From CALOCY01 sp942491975 (GTDB taxonomy: Bacteria > Bacteroidota > Bacteroidia > Bacteroidales > Prolixibacteraceae), in NCBI GenBank assembly GCA_942491975.1, contig CALOCY010000004.1:1612001-1676000 (forward strand): a stretch of DNA of 64,000 nucleotides, given 5' to 3'. The translations under genes were made by a program, and so were the position numbers. This document shows positions 33,220-42,656 of the stretch, piece after piece. Position 1 is the stretch's first letter. Each line of letters starts with the position of its first letter. A model generated the notes under the pieces. The model had not been told where the DNA came from and ran no database searches. It saw only the letters and a list, made by a program, of their open reading frames with translations.

Positions 33220-34272
33220 CTACTTTCTCTTCAACCCAAACAGCGGCCTTAAAACAGGCACTCGTTTAATCAACAAATCATACGAAGCAAAACAACCTAC
33301 GCTTGTAAACGCTACTATTAAAATAAATTTTAACCCTGTGGGGATAACCAATGGCAATATCAAAAACGAACCCAGGTACAGAAAAACCATATGCAAGATA
33401 TAAATGGGATAGGTCCCCTGACTCAAATAGCTCAATGTTTTACTTGGTCGATTAAAGTATCTATACGCAAGCCCCAATACGGCAAAAATCCAGGCGTTAG
33501 ACTCAATAGCCATCAGGTAATGGGGGGCTTTTAGTTCAAACACCACTAAACGAACAGCAAACAAACCCACAGCTATCGATAAATACAACCATCTCCATCT
33601 AAGTACGGTAGGCCAAAACGTCTTTCCACTCAGCACCACACAAAAACCAACAAAAAATGCCAGCAAACCCAATAAAAATCCGTGTAAAGTCATGGCATAC
33701 ATCTCGTATATATTGGACTTCACCAACACTGCTTCTACAACAAACGCAGCAACGACCAGCAACAATCCCAACGGATGGCTGAACAATCTCTTCAACCATC
33801 GGCTAATCGCACCATTCTCATTGTTTTTCAGGTAAAAGAAAAAAGGGGCCAACAGCACCACATAGATAAATATATTGGCCAAAAACCATAAATGGCTGGG
33901 GTTGGGGGAATACACCGTATCCTGATTATAATATTTTTGAAATATAAAAAGGTGTAACGGCACAATGCAAAAAACACCCACCACAAAAGGTAGAAAAATT
34001 CGCTTGGTACGCTCCAACAACAACTGTTTCCAACTCCTTTTTCGCATGGCAAAACAGACTCCCATCCCGGATACCAGGAACAACAACGGTATCCTCCACA
34101 CATTCAGCATTGCCATGGGTATCCATAATGCCCCCAACGGCTTCTCACTCTGAATAAACCCGATAAATACACCCCAGGGCTGAAAGACAATGGCAATATG
34201 ATAAATCAGCAACAACCCTATGGTAATAACCCTCAACCAATCTATATCGTATCTTCTATCTGTAGTCTCCAT
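33220..34272 (-). CDS. Acyltransferase family 3 membrane protein
   Basis: Integral membrane O-acyltransferase (OpgC/OafA-like). It opens RRYDIDWLRVITIGLLLIYH, where the DxLR and His are the family hallmarks. About ten hydrophobic segments follow, with PLLFLVSGMGVCFAMRKRSW, LWFLANIFIYVVLL and LSQGTYPIYILHMVFLY. At 350 aa it is complete. It probably modifies a surface glycan or periplasmic glucan; the substrate is unknown. It is monocistronic. Confidence 0.9.
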   Translation of the reverse strand: METTDRRYDIDWLRVITIGLLLIYHIAIVFQPWGVFIGFIQSEKPLGALWIPMAMLNVWRIPLLFLVSGMGVCFAMRKRSWKQLLLERTKRIFLPFVVGVFCIVPLHLFIFQKYYNQDTVYSPNPSHLWFLANIFIYVVLLAPFFFYLKNNENGAISRWLKRLFSHPLGLLLVVAAFVVEAVLVKSNIYEMYAMTLHGFLLGLLAFFVGFCVVLSGKTFWPTVLRWRWLYLSIAVGLFAVRLVVFELKAPHYLMAIESNAWIFAVLGLAYRYFNRPSKTLSYLSQGTYPIYILHMVFLYLGSFLILPLVIPTGLKFILIVAFTSVGCFASYDLLIKRVPVLRPLFGLKRK

Positions 34273-34338
34273 TTTTTTGCTTATTAATGTGAATTTGATT
34301 TAAAAAAAACTCTAACCTATTTGATCGTGAGTAATAAA

Positions 34339-34516
34339 ATACTTTTGTTCGTGAATCGCCAAAATAGCATGATGCGGGCTAATCAGTTACATTAAAAATA
34401 GCTACAGCATTATTTTGGCTTGATTTTTCTTTGCTTCGTTTCTTTTCATCTAAGGAAAAGAATTAATCAACGCGAAATCGTGAAAACCTGAAATTTTAAT
34501 CCATGAACAAATGAAG
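34339..34516 (+). repeat. Dispersed repeat, copy 1 (~178 bp)
   Basis: Shares a long, near-identical core with 39065-39241, including gatgcgggctaat and a stretch ttggcttgatttttctttgc. Differences are scattered substitutions and small indels. Both copies are in the same orientation, and neither carries a gene. Confidence 0.8.
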
Positions 34517-34573
34517 GGGGCTTGGGGCAAAGCCCCATTTGCTCATAAAATCAAAAACTGAGTACCCATTTCT

Positions 34574-34593
34574 CCCTCTCCTTGAGGAGAGGG
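34574..34593. repeat. CCCTCTCC hairpin repeat
   Basis: Perfect 8-bp stem with a TTGA loop, followed by gctggggtgagg. The motif is a widespread intergenic repeat; its function is unknown. Confidence 0.6.
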
Positions 34594-34653
34594 CTGGGGT
34601 GAGGTGAAATTTAGAGTAAAAGCCCACTTATACCGATAACTAACAATCTCAGC

Positions 34654-35250
34654 CTACCGCAACAACTCCGCAATCTCAGGACGCGTTATCTCAACATGTG
34701 CATAATCCAGTTTGAATCCCAACGGCCCCAAATCTTTACTGATCTGATCATAAATGCCTTTGGCATCACTAAACGGACCTGCAACGGTCTCCAATGCCGT
34801 AGATCCAAAATTGTTTTTTACCGTTTTATCTGCATCTTTTTCCAACAGGGCCTTGACAATCCCGGTACGGCAAAAGAACGCCGCAGCATGCAATGCAGTT
34901 GATCCTTCGTTATTGGTACAATTCAAATCAGCCCCGCCCTCAATTAATGCTTGAGCCACTTCTCTCTTACCAAATGTTGTGGCAATCATCAGGGATGTAG
35001 AACCATACTGGTCTTTTTTATTCAAATCACTCCCCGCTTCAATATGTTGGCGAATCGCTTTAACATTCCCCATAAACGCAGCAGCGTGAATATCCATGCT
35101 CGGTGGGTTTACGTTGGTTTGTGCAACAGCAGATTGCTCTTTCTCCTTCGTCGGGTTCTCCTGTTTACTGTTACATGCAGTAACCGCTAAAAGTGAAACA
35201 CAGAACAGTACAACAACCATTTTAATTGAAATCATTCGTTGAGTTTTCAT
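34654..35250 (-). CDS. Ankyrin-repeat lipoprotein
   Basis: Lipoprotein signal ending AVTAC (Cys26). About four ankyrin repeats follow (DIHAAAFMGNVKAIRQHIEA, GSTSLMIATTFGKREVAQAL, GSTALHAAAFFCRTGIVKAL and GSTALETVAGPFSD). At 198 aa it is complete. It is probably a periplasmic protein-binding scaffold. It is divergent from an AraC-type regulator gene. The shared 300-bp gap holds direct repeats that may be regulator sites, so it is a candidate target. Confidence 0.9.
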   Translation of the reverse strand: MKTQRMISIKMVVVLFCVSLLAVTACNSKQENPTKEKEQSAVAQTNVNPPSMDIHAAAFMGNVKAIRQHIEAGSDLNKKDQYGSTSLMIATTFGKREVAQALIEGGADLNCTNNEGSTALHAAAFFCRTGIVKALLEKDADKTVKNNFGSTALETVAGPFSDAKGIYDQISKDLGPLGFKLDYAHVEITRPEIAELLR

Positions 35251-35305
35251 AATGAATTAGTTTTAAAATTTGACATTTATTTGATGATGTAAAGTTCCGT
35301 CAAAC

Positions 35306-35397
35306 GATGATGCAATACATAACACACATACAGCCAATACTATCAAGTTTGGTGAAGCAGTTGTAATTATGATGCAAGAGTATAAACTATGACGCAA
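35306..35397. promoter_or_regulatory. Direct ATGAYGCAA repeats (candidate AraC-type operators)
   Basis: GATGATGCAA at 35306-35315, TATGATGCAA at 35368-35377 and TATGACGCAA at 35388-35397. The last two are exactly 20 bp apart and the first is 62 bp further, about six helical turns. A weaker copy (GATGATGTAA) is at 35283-35292. They lie between the divergent ankyrin gene and the AraC-type regulator gene. Confidence 0.5.
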
Positions 35398-35549
35398 ATG
35401 CGTTGAAAGGTGAACGTAAAAAGTTAAAAAAAGGGATAACTGCAATAATCACAATGACTAGTAAATTGGAATGAATTCATACGTCATTTTGCTTGATAAA
35501 CACTATTATTTGTATCTTTTACCAAAATTTCCAGTAACGATTTACGCCA

Positions 35550-37610
35550 ATGCCAGAAAATAGCTCCATAGCAACTGATTTTTTAAGCCAGATTACAGCA
35601 ATTGTAGAGAAAAATATCGCTAACGAACAATTTGGGGTTGCTGAACTGGCACATGAAACAGGCATGAGCCGTTCTAACCTGCTCCGCAAAGTAAAAAAGC
35701 TGACAAAACTATCTGTTAGTCAATTTATCCGGCAAGTGCGTTTGCAACATGCCATGGAGCTGTTGAAAGAGGCTTCCTTTAACGTTTCTGAAATATCCTA
35801 TCGCGTTGGCTTTAGCAGTACATCCTACTTTATCAAATGCTTCCGCGACCACTACGGCTATCCACCGGGGGAAGTGGGAAAACGAAATATAAACGAACAA
35901 GACACCACTGACATTGAACAACCTGTAAAAAAGAGAAGGAGGATAATACTTGGAGCAACCACTATCATTGTTGTTGTAGCAATTGTAGGTTTCCTTTTCT
36001 TTAACCCCCTATCATCCCCACAAAACAAACTTGATAAATCCATTGCTGTGTTACCATTTATCAACGACAGTAACGACTCTACCAACGTTCATATCATTAA
36101 CGGATTAATGGAATCGATCCTCAACAACCTTCAAAAAATTGAAGATTTAAGGGTCATTAGCCGGACATCGGTCGAAAAATACCGAAACACAGGCAAAACA
36201 ATCCCGGAGATAGCAAAAGAACTGAATGTAAATTACTTTGTAGAAGGTAGTGGCCAAAAAATTGGCGATCAAATTCTATTGAACATTCAATTAATTGAAG
36301 CTCATGATGACAAACACTTATGGGCCGAGCAGTACAACCGCGAAGCAAAAGGTATTTTTAAACTGCAAATGGAAGTTGCCAAAAAAATCGCCGACGAAAT
36401 AGAGGCCATCATCACACCGGAAGAAGAGGAAAGAATTAATAAGATCCCTACGGATAACCTTATTGCTTATGACGACTATTTGAAAGGGGTAGACTTAATA
36501 AACAAAGGAGGGCGCAATAACCTGAAAGAAGCCATCGCTTACTTTGAAAAAGCAATAACACAGGATAATGAATTTGCCCATGCGTATACAGGTATAGCAA
36601 GTTCGTACTACTTTTTAGACCTGTTCCAGGCTGAAAAAAAATATTCCGATAAGATTAACCACTATGCTGATAAAGCACTATTGATCGACTCAAAACTAGA
36701 CCTTAGCTTAATTGCAAAAGCCCTGTTCTACATGAATAGTGGTAAAAACGAACTGGCCATTCCTTACCTCGAAAAAGCGTTGCAATACAACCCCAACTCT
36801 GTCTGGGCCATCAACGCTTTATCCGATTATTATGCCAACCGTACACCCGACACAGAGAAATACTTGAAATATGCCCTGAAAGGGATCCGATTAAATGTCG
36901 GGGCATACGACTCCATTACGGCAAGTTATACCTATTTGCACATCAGCAATGCCCTAATACAATCCGGATTTGTAGAAGAGGCTGAAAAGCACATCAATCA
37001 ATCACTGGAATACAATCCGAAAAACCTGTTTTCTGTCTACGTGAAAGCATACATACTATATGCAAAGAACCCAAACCTCCAACAACTAAAAGAACGCTTA
37101 ATTGCAGCGCTTCAACAAGATACCACCCGGTTAGACATCATACAGGAAATCGGAAAAGTCTGTTACATGATGAAAGACTATGAAACGTCCTATGTCTATT
37201 ATAAAAAATTTACAGACATTAGAAAAGCATATAACCTGAAGCTTTACAGGGGGGAAAATGCAAAAATTGGAATGGTATTATCAGAAATGGGACTTTCAGA
37301 AGAATCCTCCAACTATTTTGAAGATTATAAGGCCTATGCCGAAAACGATCAATCCGTTTACAAACACTTAAGCCTATCTGCATTCTATGCATTTAAAGGC
37401 GACACAGAAAAAGCCATTGAACACTTAAAGCTATTTTCGCAACAAGACAACTATTTTTATTGGATCGTCATTTTTCTTAGAATAGATCCTTTAATCGAAA
37501 AAATAAATCATCATCCTGAATTTGATCAAATAATGCGTGATATAGAAACCAAATTCTGGAAAAAGCACAAAAAAACAAGGGCTTCATTGGAAGAAAAAGG
37601 GTTGCTCTGA
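35550..37610 (+). CDS. Membrane-anchored AraC-type regulator with FlgO/TolB-like and TPR domains
   Basis: Domains in order: AraC HTH (about 12-112: GVAELAHETGMSRSNLLRKV, then EASFNVSEISYRVGFSSTSY); a basic linker; one membrane helix (ILGATTIIVVVAIVGFLFF, ~131-149); an FlgO/adenylate-cyclase-associated domain (KSIAVLPFINDSNDSTN to about 290); then about eight TPRs to the C-terminus. At 686 aa it is complete. This layout puts the DNA-binding part in the cytoplasm and the sensor outside. Likely it senses an envelope signal and regulates nearby genes, perhaps itself. Confidence 0.92.
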   Translation: MPENSSIATDFLSQITAIVEKNIANEQFGVAELAHETGMSRSNLLRKVKKLTKLSVSQFIRQVRLQHAMELLKEASFNVSEISYRVGFSSTSYFIKCFRDHYGYPPGEVGKRNINEQDTTDIEQPVKKRRRIILGATTIIVVVAIVGFLFFNPLSSPQNKLDKSIAVLPFINDSNDSTNVHIINGLMESILNNLQKIEDLRVISRTSVEKYRNTGKTIPEIAKELNVNYFVEGSGQKIGDQILLNIQLIEAHDDKHLWAEQYNREAKGIFKLQMEVAKKIADEIEAIITPEEEERINKIPTDNLIAYDDYLKGVDLINKGGRNNLKEAIAYFEKAITQDNEFAHAYTGIASSYYFLDLFQAEKKYSDKINHYADKALLIDSKLDLSLIAKALFYMNSGKNELAIPYLEKALQYNPNSVWAINALSDYYANRTPDTEKYLKYALKGIRLNVGAYDSITASYTYLHISNALIQSGFVEEAEKHINQSLEYNPKNLFSVYVKAYILYAKNPNLQQLKERLIAALQQDTTRLDIIQEIGKVCYMMKDYETSYVYYKKFTDIRKAYNLKLYRGENAKIGMVLSEMGLSEESSNYFEDYKAYAENDQSVYKHLSLSAFYAFKGDTEKAIEHLKLFSQQDNYFYWIVIFLRIDPLIEKINHHPEFDQIMRDIETKFWKKHKKTRASLEEKGLL

Positions 37611-37663
37611 TTATACAATTTAATTATTTCAACAACAGATATTTAGAAGCTGATTTTTGAACC

Positions 37664-38329
37664 ATGAACATCAAACACAATCTCAAACAAATAAAAAGCA
37701 CACTACCTGAACAGGTGAAACTGGTGGCGGTATCCAAAACAAAGCCCAATGAAATTATTCTGGAAGCGTACCATGCCGGTCAGCGTATATTTGGCGAAAA
37801 CAAAGTGCAAGATTTAGCCCGCAAATACGAAGAACTGCCCAACGATATTGAATGGCACATGATTGGCCACCTGCAAACCAACAAAGTAAAATACATTGCC
37901 CCGTTTGTACACCTGATCCACGCTGTGGATAGCCTGAAATTGCTAAAGACCATTGATAAAGAGGGGAAAAAACATAACCGCACCATCAATTGCCTGTTAC
38001 AGTTTCATATTGCCGAAGAGAGTACCAAATTTGGCCTCAACCCGAAAGAAGCAGGGCTGCTGCTCAACTCCGAAGATTACGCAGCCATGCAAAACGTATG
38101 TATCTGTGGGGTAATGGGCATGGCCACCTTTACCGATGATACAGAACAGGTACGTAGGGAATTCAAAAGCCTGAAAACGATTTTTGACACCCTAAAAAAC
38201 AACCACTTCTCCAACACCAATACATTTAAAGAAATCTCCATGGGTATGTCCGACGACTACCCCATAGCCATCAAAGAAGGCAGCACTATGGTACGCGTGG
38301 GAAGCAGCATATTCGGTGCCCGAATATAG
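37664..38329 (+). CDS. YggS family pyridoxal phosphate homeostasis protein
   Basis: PLP-binding TIM-barrel of the COG0325 group. The PLP lysine is in LVAVSKTKPNE, with FGENKVQD, WHMIGHLQTNKVK, the SMGMSDDYPIAIKEGSTMVRVG signature and the C-terminal GSSIFGAR. At 221 aa it is complete. It keeps free PLP in balance. It lies 53 bp after the AraC-type gene and converges with the PAP2 gene. Confidence 0.94.
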   Translation: MNIKHNLKQIKSTLPEQVKLVAVSKTKPNEIILEAYHAGQRIFGENKVQDLARKYEELPNDIEWHMIGHLQTNKVKYIAPFVHLIHAVDSLKLLKTIDKEGKKHNRTINCLLQFHIAEESTKFGLNPKEAGLLLNSEDYAAMQNVCICGVMGMATFTDDTEQVRREFKSLKTIFDTLKNNHFSNTNTFKEISMGMSDDYPIAIKEGSTMVRVGSSIFGARI

Positions 38330-38338
38330 TTTAAAGTC

Positions 38339-39043
38339 CTAAGATTTGTTTGCCTTGGCGTCTTTGCGCCTTTGCGAGAATAAATACAGAATGGAATAAC
38401 TGCCCCAACTACGCATATCAACTTTCCACCAACGATTGACAATCAATAATGCCAATCCACTGGCAATAAGCCCCAACACCGCACCTGCGGTTACATCAAT
38501 CAAAAAATGCTGTAACAAATACATACGTGACACCCCCACCAACACTGCCAGCACAAAAAAGAAAACGGTTAACCCCCGCCGGTTAAACAGGTACGCCAGC
38601 ACAACACACACGGCAAAAATGGTCATGGTATGCCCCGAAGGAAATGAACGGTGCCAGTTAAGCTCTACCCCGTCAATCCAACGGGTAAAATCGGTATAAC
38701 ACAGCTTCAGCAATGGCCGCGATACTCCCAAAAAAATATGGCGTTTCAATATATTTGTAAACAATGACGTAAACAGTAAACCAACCCCCATTAGCAGGCC
38801 CCAATGAAACCGGTAGAGAAAAAGAAGGAATGCAATAACTGCGGCCATCGACCCCAAGCCAATATCTGTCACCACAAAAAAGAAGGGATCAAGGGCATTG
38901 GCTGAAAAGTGGTTAATTAACAACACCATATCGCCGTGCCTGTGGGTAAAAAAATAGAGCAATGCTGCCAGTACCACAACTCCTGTAAGGATACAAAACA
39001 ATAAGAAGTTATTACTTCGCTTTTTTATACGCATAATATTCAT
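38339..39043 (-). CDS. PAP2 family membrane phosphatase
   Basis: Lipid phosphatase (type 2 phosphatidic acid phosphatase superfamily). The three motifs are present: KRHIFLGVSRPL, RSFPSGHTM and SRMYLLQHFLIDVTAG. Six hydrophobic segments. Likely substrates are undecaprenyl pyrophosphate or phospholipid phosphates. The last ~12 residues (SQRRKDAKANKS) come from a common intergenic repeat rather than the family, so the original C-terminus seems to have been replaced or extended. Confidence 0.92.
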   Translation of the reverse strand: MNIMRIKKRSNNFLLFCILTGVVVLAALLYFFTHRHGDMVLLINHFSANALDPFFFVVTDIGLGSMAAVIAFLLFLYRFHWGLLMGVGLLFTSLFTNILKRHIFLGVSRPLLKLCYTDFTRWIDGVELNWHRSFPSGHTMTIFAVCVVLAYLFNRRGLTVFFFVLAVLVGVSRMYLLQHFLIDVTAGAVLGLIASGLALLIVNRWWKVDMRSWGSYSILYLFSQRRKDAKANKS

Positions 39044-39293
39044 ACAATAAGAAGTTTAAGAAAAATACTTTGATCGTGAATCTCCAAAATTGCGTGATGC
39101 GGGCTAATTGATTACATTAAAAATGAAAACAGCTTTATTTTGGCTTGATTTTTCTTTGCTTCGTTTCTTTTCATCTAAGGAAAAGAATTGAGCAATGCGA
39201 AATCGTGAACACCTAAATTTTTAACCCATGAACAAATGAAGTTAGTATGTTTTAATTTTTTATCCTGTCCCAAATAACTATAAAGGATCAATA
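39044..39293. other. Intergenic region with dispersed repeat copy 2
   Basis: No gene. Most of the gap is copy 2 of the ~178-bp repeat. Confidence 0.55.
39065..39241 (+). repeat. Dispersed repeat, copy 2 (~177 bp)
   Basis: Partner of 34339-34516; same orientation, about 4.7 kb apart. Confidence 0.8.
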
Positions 39294-40181
39294 TTAATTA
39301 TTCAACCGTACGGTAAGCGACACCTTAATGGTATGATAAACAATATGCCTCAGACCTTTCTGGTACCGTATCCCCAACTGCTTTTTCCCCCAGTCACGCT
39401 TGAAATCAACCCGCCATACCAATGGACGGTCACGCTCATCTTTGTATCCGGAATACCCTGCCAGTTCGGAAGAAAAACTATTTTTCCCGGAAGTCAAACA
39501 GGCTCCCCCTCCATACATAAATGCGTCATTTTGAAACACTTCGTCAGAATTGGTCTGCCAGCAGTAAAAGCCCAGCATACCAAACCAGCGTAATGTATTA
39601 GTGTTGCCCAATAGCACATCCTTTCCAAATGACAGGTCTAAAAAATAGCCGGGAGTATCCGAATAACGTGCGGCATCCAATCGTCGTCCCGAAGCTGTCT
39701 TACAAGCCAGCCGGGCCAGCATATCAGGCCATTTCGAGTTTCGAAGCAGTTGTATGTAAGTAGCAAAGTAAAAATCACCTGTTGCATGGCCTTTCCCATC
39801 GTAATCGCGTGATACCCGCTCATCCCTGATCTCCGGGCTCGTTTGAAAAAATTCAATCCCTGTCCCGTAAAGCTCCAGGGCTATCTTACCATCGGCAAAC
39901 GGATGGTAATACCTGAAAAAAAGGTCCTGGGTATTATCCCCATCCATAAAATGGCACTCTGCAGCACTCTCCAACTCACAGTGTTTCCCAATTAAACCTC
40001 TCGGATTTTCAGGGACAGGCAATGCATTAGGCCCCAGATAACCAGGAGTAATCTTCATAAAATAACGCCACCCCGGCATGCCTGGCTCCCAACCGTGCAG
40101 TTCATTCCACCACGTAAAATCATCCTCGCCAATAGCAAACAGCGGGGCAATTAAGCATAATATTAGTACAATCAATCTCAT
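39294..40181 (-). CDS. Secreted/outer-membrane protein, unknown
   Basis: The start MRLIVLILCLIAPLFAIGE (40181) gives a signal peptide; a longer frame to 40247 has a charged leader that does not fit. The rest is rich in aromatic beta strands (DLFFRYYHPFADGKIALELYG, YFLDLSFGKDVLL) ending IKVSLTVRLNN, as in an outer-membrane beta-barrel of about 270 aa. No family recognised. It follows the C1 peptidase gene across a terminator. Confidence 0.75.
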   Translation of the reverse strand: MRLIVLILCLIAPLFAIGEDDFTWWNELHGWEPGMPGWRYFMKITPGYLGPNALPVPENPRGLIGKHCELESAAECHFMDGDNTQDLFFRYYHPFADGKIALELYGTGIEFFQTSPEIRDERVSRDYDGKGHATGDFYFATYIQLLRNSKWPDMLARLACKTASGRRLDAARYSDTPGYFLDLSFGKDVLLGNTNTLRWFGMLGFYCWQTNSDEVFQNDAFMYGGGACLTSGKNSFSSELAGYSGYKDERDRPLVWRVDFKRDWGKKQLGIRYQKGLRHIVYHTIKVSLTVRLNN

Positions 40182-40206
40182 AGCTCTTCTTTTACCTGAT
40201 AAATAT

Positions 40207-40240
40207 AAAAAAAAGAAGGCTACCTGTCGGGCAACCTTCT
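40207..40240 (-). terminator. Terminator of the C1 peptidase gene
   Basis: On the minus strand an 11-bp stem AGAAGGTTGCC / GGTAGCCTTCT with two G-U pairs (40240-40214), then a U-run (40213-40207). Confidence 0.85.
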
Positions 40241-40263
40241 CATTCATTTATCAAAATATTCAA

Positions 40264-41493
40264 TTATAATCCCAGTTTCTTACGAATAGGTGCAGGCACA
40301 GCATCTTTATGCACCATAATATCGGTTACCCTGTATGAGGCATACGGTTTCGACATGTAAAAGTATCCCTTATATTTATTATAAACTCCCCAGCTGTTTT
40401 TCACCTTATAATAAACAGTCCCGTTTTGGTCTTTAGCTGTTCCAATAATGTGTACAGAATGATCGTCGGTAGTTTGGTAGTTATCAAATGCTTTTTGACG
40501 CATCTCAGGGGTTATTTTTTTCTCTTTTCCCGGCTTATCAAATCTATACAACAACTCCTCACTCTTTTTTTCCCGTTCTTTTTCCGTAAGTGCTTCCCAC
40601 TTCTCTATTTCAGCACCACTCATCTCCGTAAAATCAATATCGGGAACAACAGCTACCCCGGTTTTACGGGTGTTAAATTCTTTTCCACTGGTATCGCCTC
40701 CCCATGCAACAGTATATCCATTCTCAATGGAATGATCAATAATCTCAATCAATTCATTAAGCGGCACATTATAAACCTCCTTCCACATCCAGTTATCCGG
40801 AATCTCTATCGCAAATTTTGAATAATACGGATGATGCATGTAAGACGTAATTTCAATATAATCATCAGGGTCTATACCGCAATACTCATCGGCAAACGAC
40901 CTCGGGGAATACTCTTTGCCTTCATAATTAAATGTCCCGGGTATTTCTCCCAGATAGGCATTAAGTGTTGCCTTTACAACATCCTGCCACACCGGGGTTA
41001 TTTTTTTATTTTTGTTTTTTATTATACTCTCTACCAAACCTTCCAACACCTGATCCATCTCTCCGTGTATATGTCGTTTTTCTCCTATATTGAGTCCGCT
41101 ATATGCAGCTTCCGGTACCAGGCCATAATCCCTCAGTACATGTGTTGCATTGTTAAATACCCCACCACTGGAAAAACCAAGCTCTCCGTGTAGACGCACA
41201 TACTTAACGGCTTTGTCCAGGTAACATTTGTGCACAATATACATTTCAGATAAATCAACAACCGGATATCCCTGCCTCAACATCTCAGACTCTAAGAATG
41301 ATAGAGACGAAAAAGCCCAACAGGTACCAGAACGGGCCTGGTCTTTGACCGGGGTAGCCGGGAGCACTTTTACATCCTTAATTATGTATCCTTCGGATTT
41401 CTCTTCTGATTTTACCCCTTTCTCTTGTGCAGTGGCAAAAAAAGTAATGAATCCGGCCACCAATAACAGCAAATAACGTTTAAATGTTTTCAT
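40264..41493 (-). CDS. C1 family peptidase (aminopeptidase C / bleomycin hydrolase-like)
   Basis: Papain-fold cysteine peptidase with a signal peptide (FITFFATAQ). The catalytic Cys is in KDQARSGTCWAFSSLSFLE, the His in DDHSVHIIGTAKD and the Asn in VKNSWG. Long inserts between Cys and His match the bleomycin-hydrolase group. At 409 aa it is complete. The signal peptide suggests a periplasmic or exported form. Confidence 0.93.
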   Translation of the reverse strand: MKTFKRYLLLLVAGFITFFATAQEKGVKSEEKSEGYIIKDVKVLPATPVKDQARSGTCWAFSSLSFLESEMLRQGYPVVDLSEMYIVHKCYLDKAVKYVRLHGELGFSSGGVFNNATHVLRDYGLVPEAAYSGLNIGEKRHIHGEMDQVLEGLVESIIKNKNKKITPVWQDVVKATLNAYLGEIPGTFNYEGKEYSPRSFADEYCGIDPDDYIEITSYMHHPYYSKFAIEIPDNWMWKEVYNVPLNELIEIIDHSIENGYTVAWGGDTSGKEFNTRKTGVAVVPDIDFTEMSGAEIEKWEALTEKEREKKSEELLYRFDKPGKEKKITPEMRQKAFDNYQTTDDHSVHIIGTAKDQNGTVYYKVKNSWGVYNKYKGYFYMSKPYASYRVTDIMVHKDAVPAPIRKKLGL

Positions 41494-41847
41494 AAATTTA
41501 TTTTATTGTGTTAAAAATCAAGCTAATCATTCAAAAATAACAATCTGTCACAAACAAAAATATGACATTTAACTAATATTAATTTCTTATAACGAGTAGT
41601 GCTATCCCTAAAAAATACCCTGAACAGAAGTAAATGGCAGATTACCCCTCTTTGCCTTAGATCATCCAGTAGCAATTCCCATCCGGTTGATGATTAGACA
41701 GGAATGTTAACGATCCCAATTATTCCGCTGATAAAGTCCTTCTTCAAGCCCATCAGGACGTAAAAGGCTTGACGATAAGCACACTAATTCGAACGGGTAT
41801 TCCGTTATCTTCTGTTAACTCCTGTAAATTTCCACTTATTCTGCTGT
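41494..41847. other. Intergenic region, nothing identified
   Basis: 354 bp between the C1 peptidase start and the thioesterase stop. No gene, repeat or clear promoter seen on either strand. Confidence 0.45.
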
Positions 41848-42342
41848 TCATTTCTCATTTTCATAAAAAGCATCAGCCCCCGGATACATAAATTTTTCAC
41901 GGGCAATAGTTTCCGGATAAACCATGTAACGCACATCGGCTTCGGAGCACAACTCCCCTTCCCGGTTCAACAGCTCTACATGGATAGTTGCCAACCTGCG
42001 ATTTTGTTCCGTTAGCCGGGCTTTTAATGTTATTTCCCCTCCATTAATAAATACCGGTTTTTTGTATTTAACGGCTAAATCAGTCGTAAATCCTGATGTC
42101 TTGCATTTCACACACACCACCCAACTGGCTATTTCATCCATAAGGGTAGCCTGTATCCCCCCATGCAACACATTGATAAAACCTTCAAACCTTTTTTCCG
42201 GCTTCCAGGTACAGGTCATAAAATCCTCCACTTCAATAAATTTCAGCTTAAGACCTGTTTTATTGAATGGAGAGCAGCCAAAACAATGAAACTCCTCCTC
42301 TGCCCTGTTCATTTTTGTATATGCATTGCTAATTTTCTTCAT
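41848..42342 (-). CDS. PaaI family thioesterase (hotdog fold)
   Basis: Acyl-CoA thioesterase type. The hotdog helix FINVLHGGIQATLMDEIASWV carries the His-Gly-Gly and Asp of the PaaI active site. FTTDLAVKYKKPVFINGGE and the C-terminal strand follow. The start MKKISNAYTKMNRAEEE (42342) is chosen over an upstream Met that adds an unrelated hydrophobic leader, giving 164 aa. A Cys pair near the start (CFGCSP) is typical of a subgroup. The substrate is unknown. Confidence 0.88.
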   Translation of the reverse strand: MKKISNAYTKMNRAEEEFHCFGCSPFNKTGLKLKFIEVEDFMTCTWKPEKRFEGFINVLHGGIQATLMDEIASWVVCVKCKTSGFTTDLAVKYKKPVFINGGEITLKARLTEQNRRLATIHVELLNREGELCSEADVRYMVYPETIAREKFMYPGADAFYENEK

Positions 42343-42656
42343 CAGATTGATTTTTAATTTTAAAACCTGTTTTTTAATCGAGATCAAATTTAGCTGAGTT
42401 GTAATAAAACAACAAATCTTCAATAAGATCATAAATGTAACAGATTAGTTTTGACACATTTTTAATATTTTAACCAACTGCTGTTTTTAAACATAACGAA
42501 ACATCCCAAAAACATTTTTTTATCCTATATTTTTATAAAAAATAGGAAAAATTTATCTTCTTCCGGCTTTTTTGAGAAAAACGGATACCTGTTTTCACCT
42601 GAAATACGTTTGAAATTTAATTACATCTGATAACCAACTACTAAAACATTCAAAAA
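42343..42656. other. Intergenic region upstream of the M16 protease gene
   Basis: Very AT-rich, with an imperfect TCCTAT/ATAGGA palindrome (about 42523-42547). It holds the promoters of two divergent genes, though no exact -33/-7 pair is visible. Confidence 0.4.

Larger units (their letters stand above)
34273..34653. other. Intergenic region with two repeats
   Basis: No gene. Contains copy 1 of a ~178-bp dispersed repeat (34339-34516) and a CCCTCTCC-TTGA-GGAGAGGG hairpin (34574-34593). Sequence of the second type recurs in many genomes. Confidence 0.6.

Noticed and set aside
34574..34593. CCCTCTCC hairpin as a terminator of the ankyrin gene
   Set aside because: No U-run on either strand and the motif is a widespread repeat; only its repeat status is supported.
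41494..41847. Possible small gene or RNA
   Set aside because: No start with plausible coding sequence, no hairpin and no promoter could be found.
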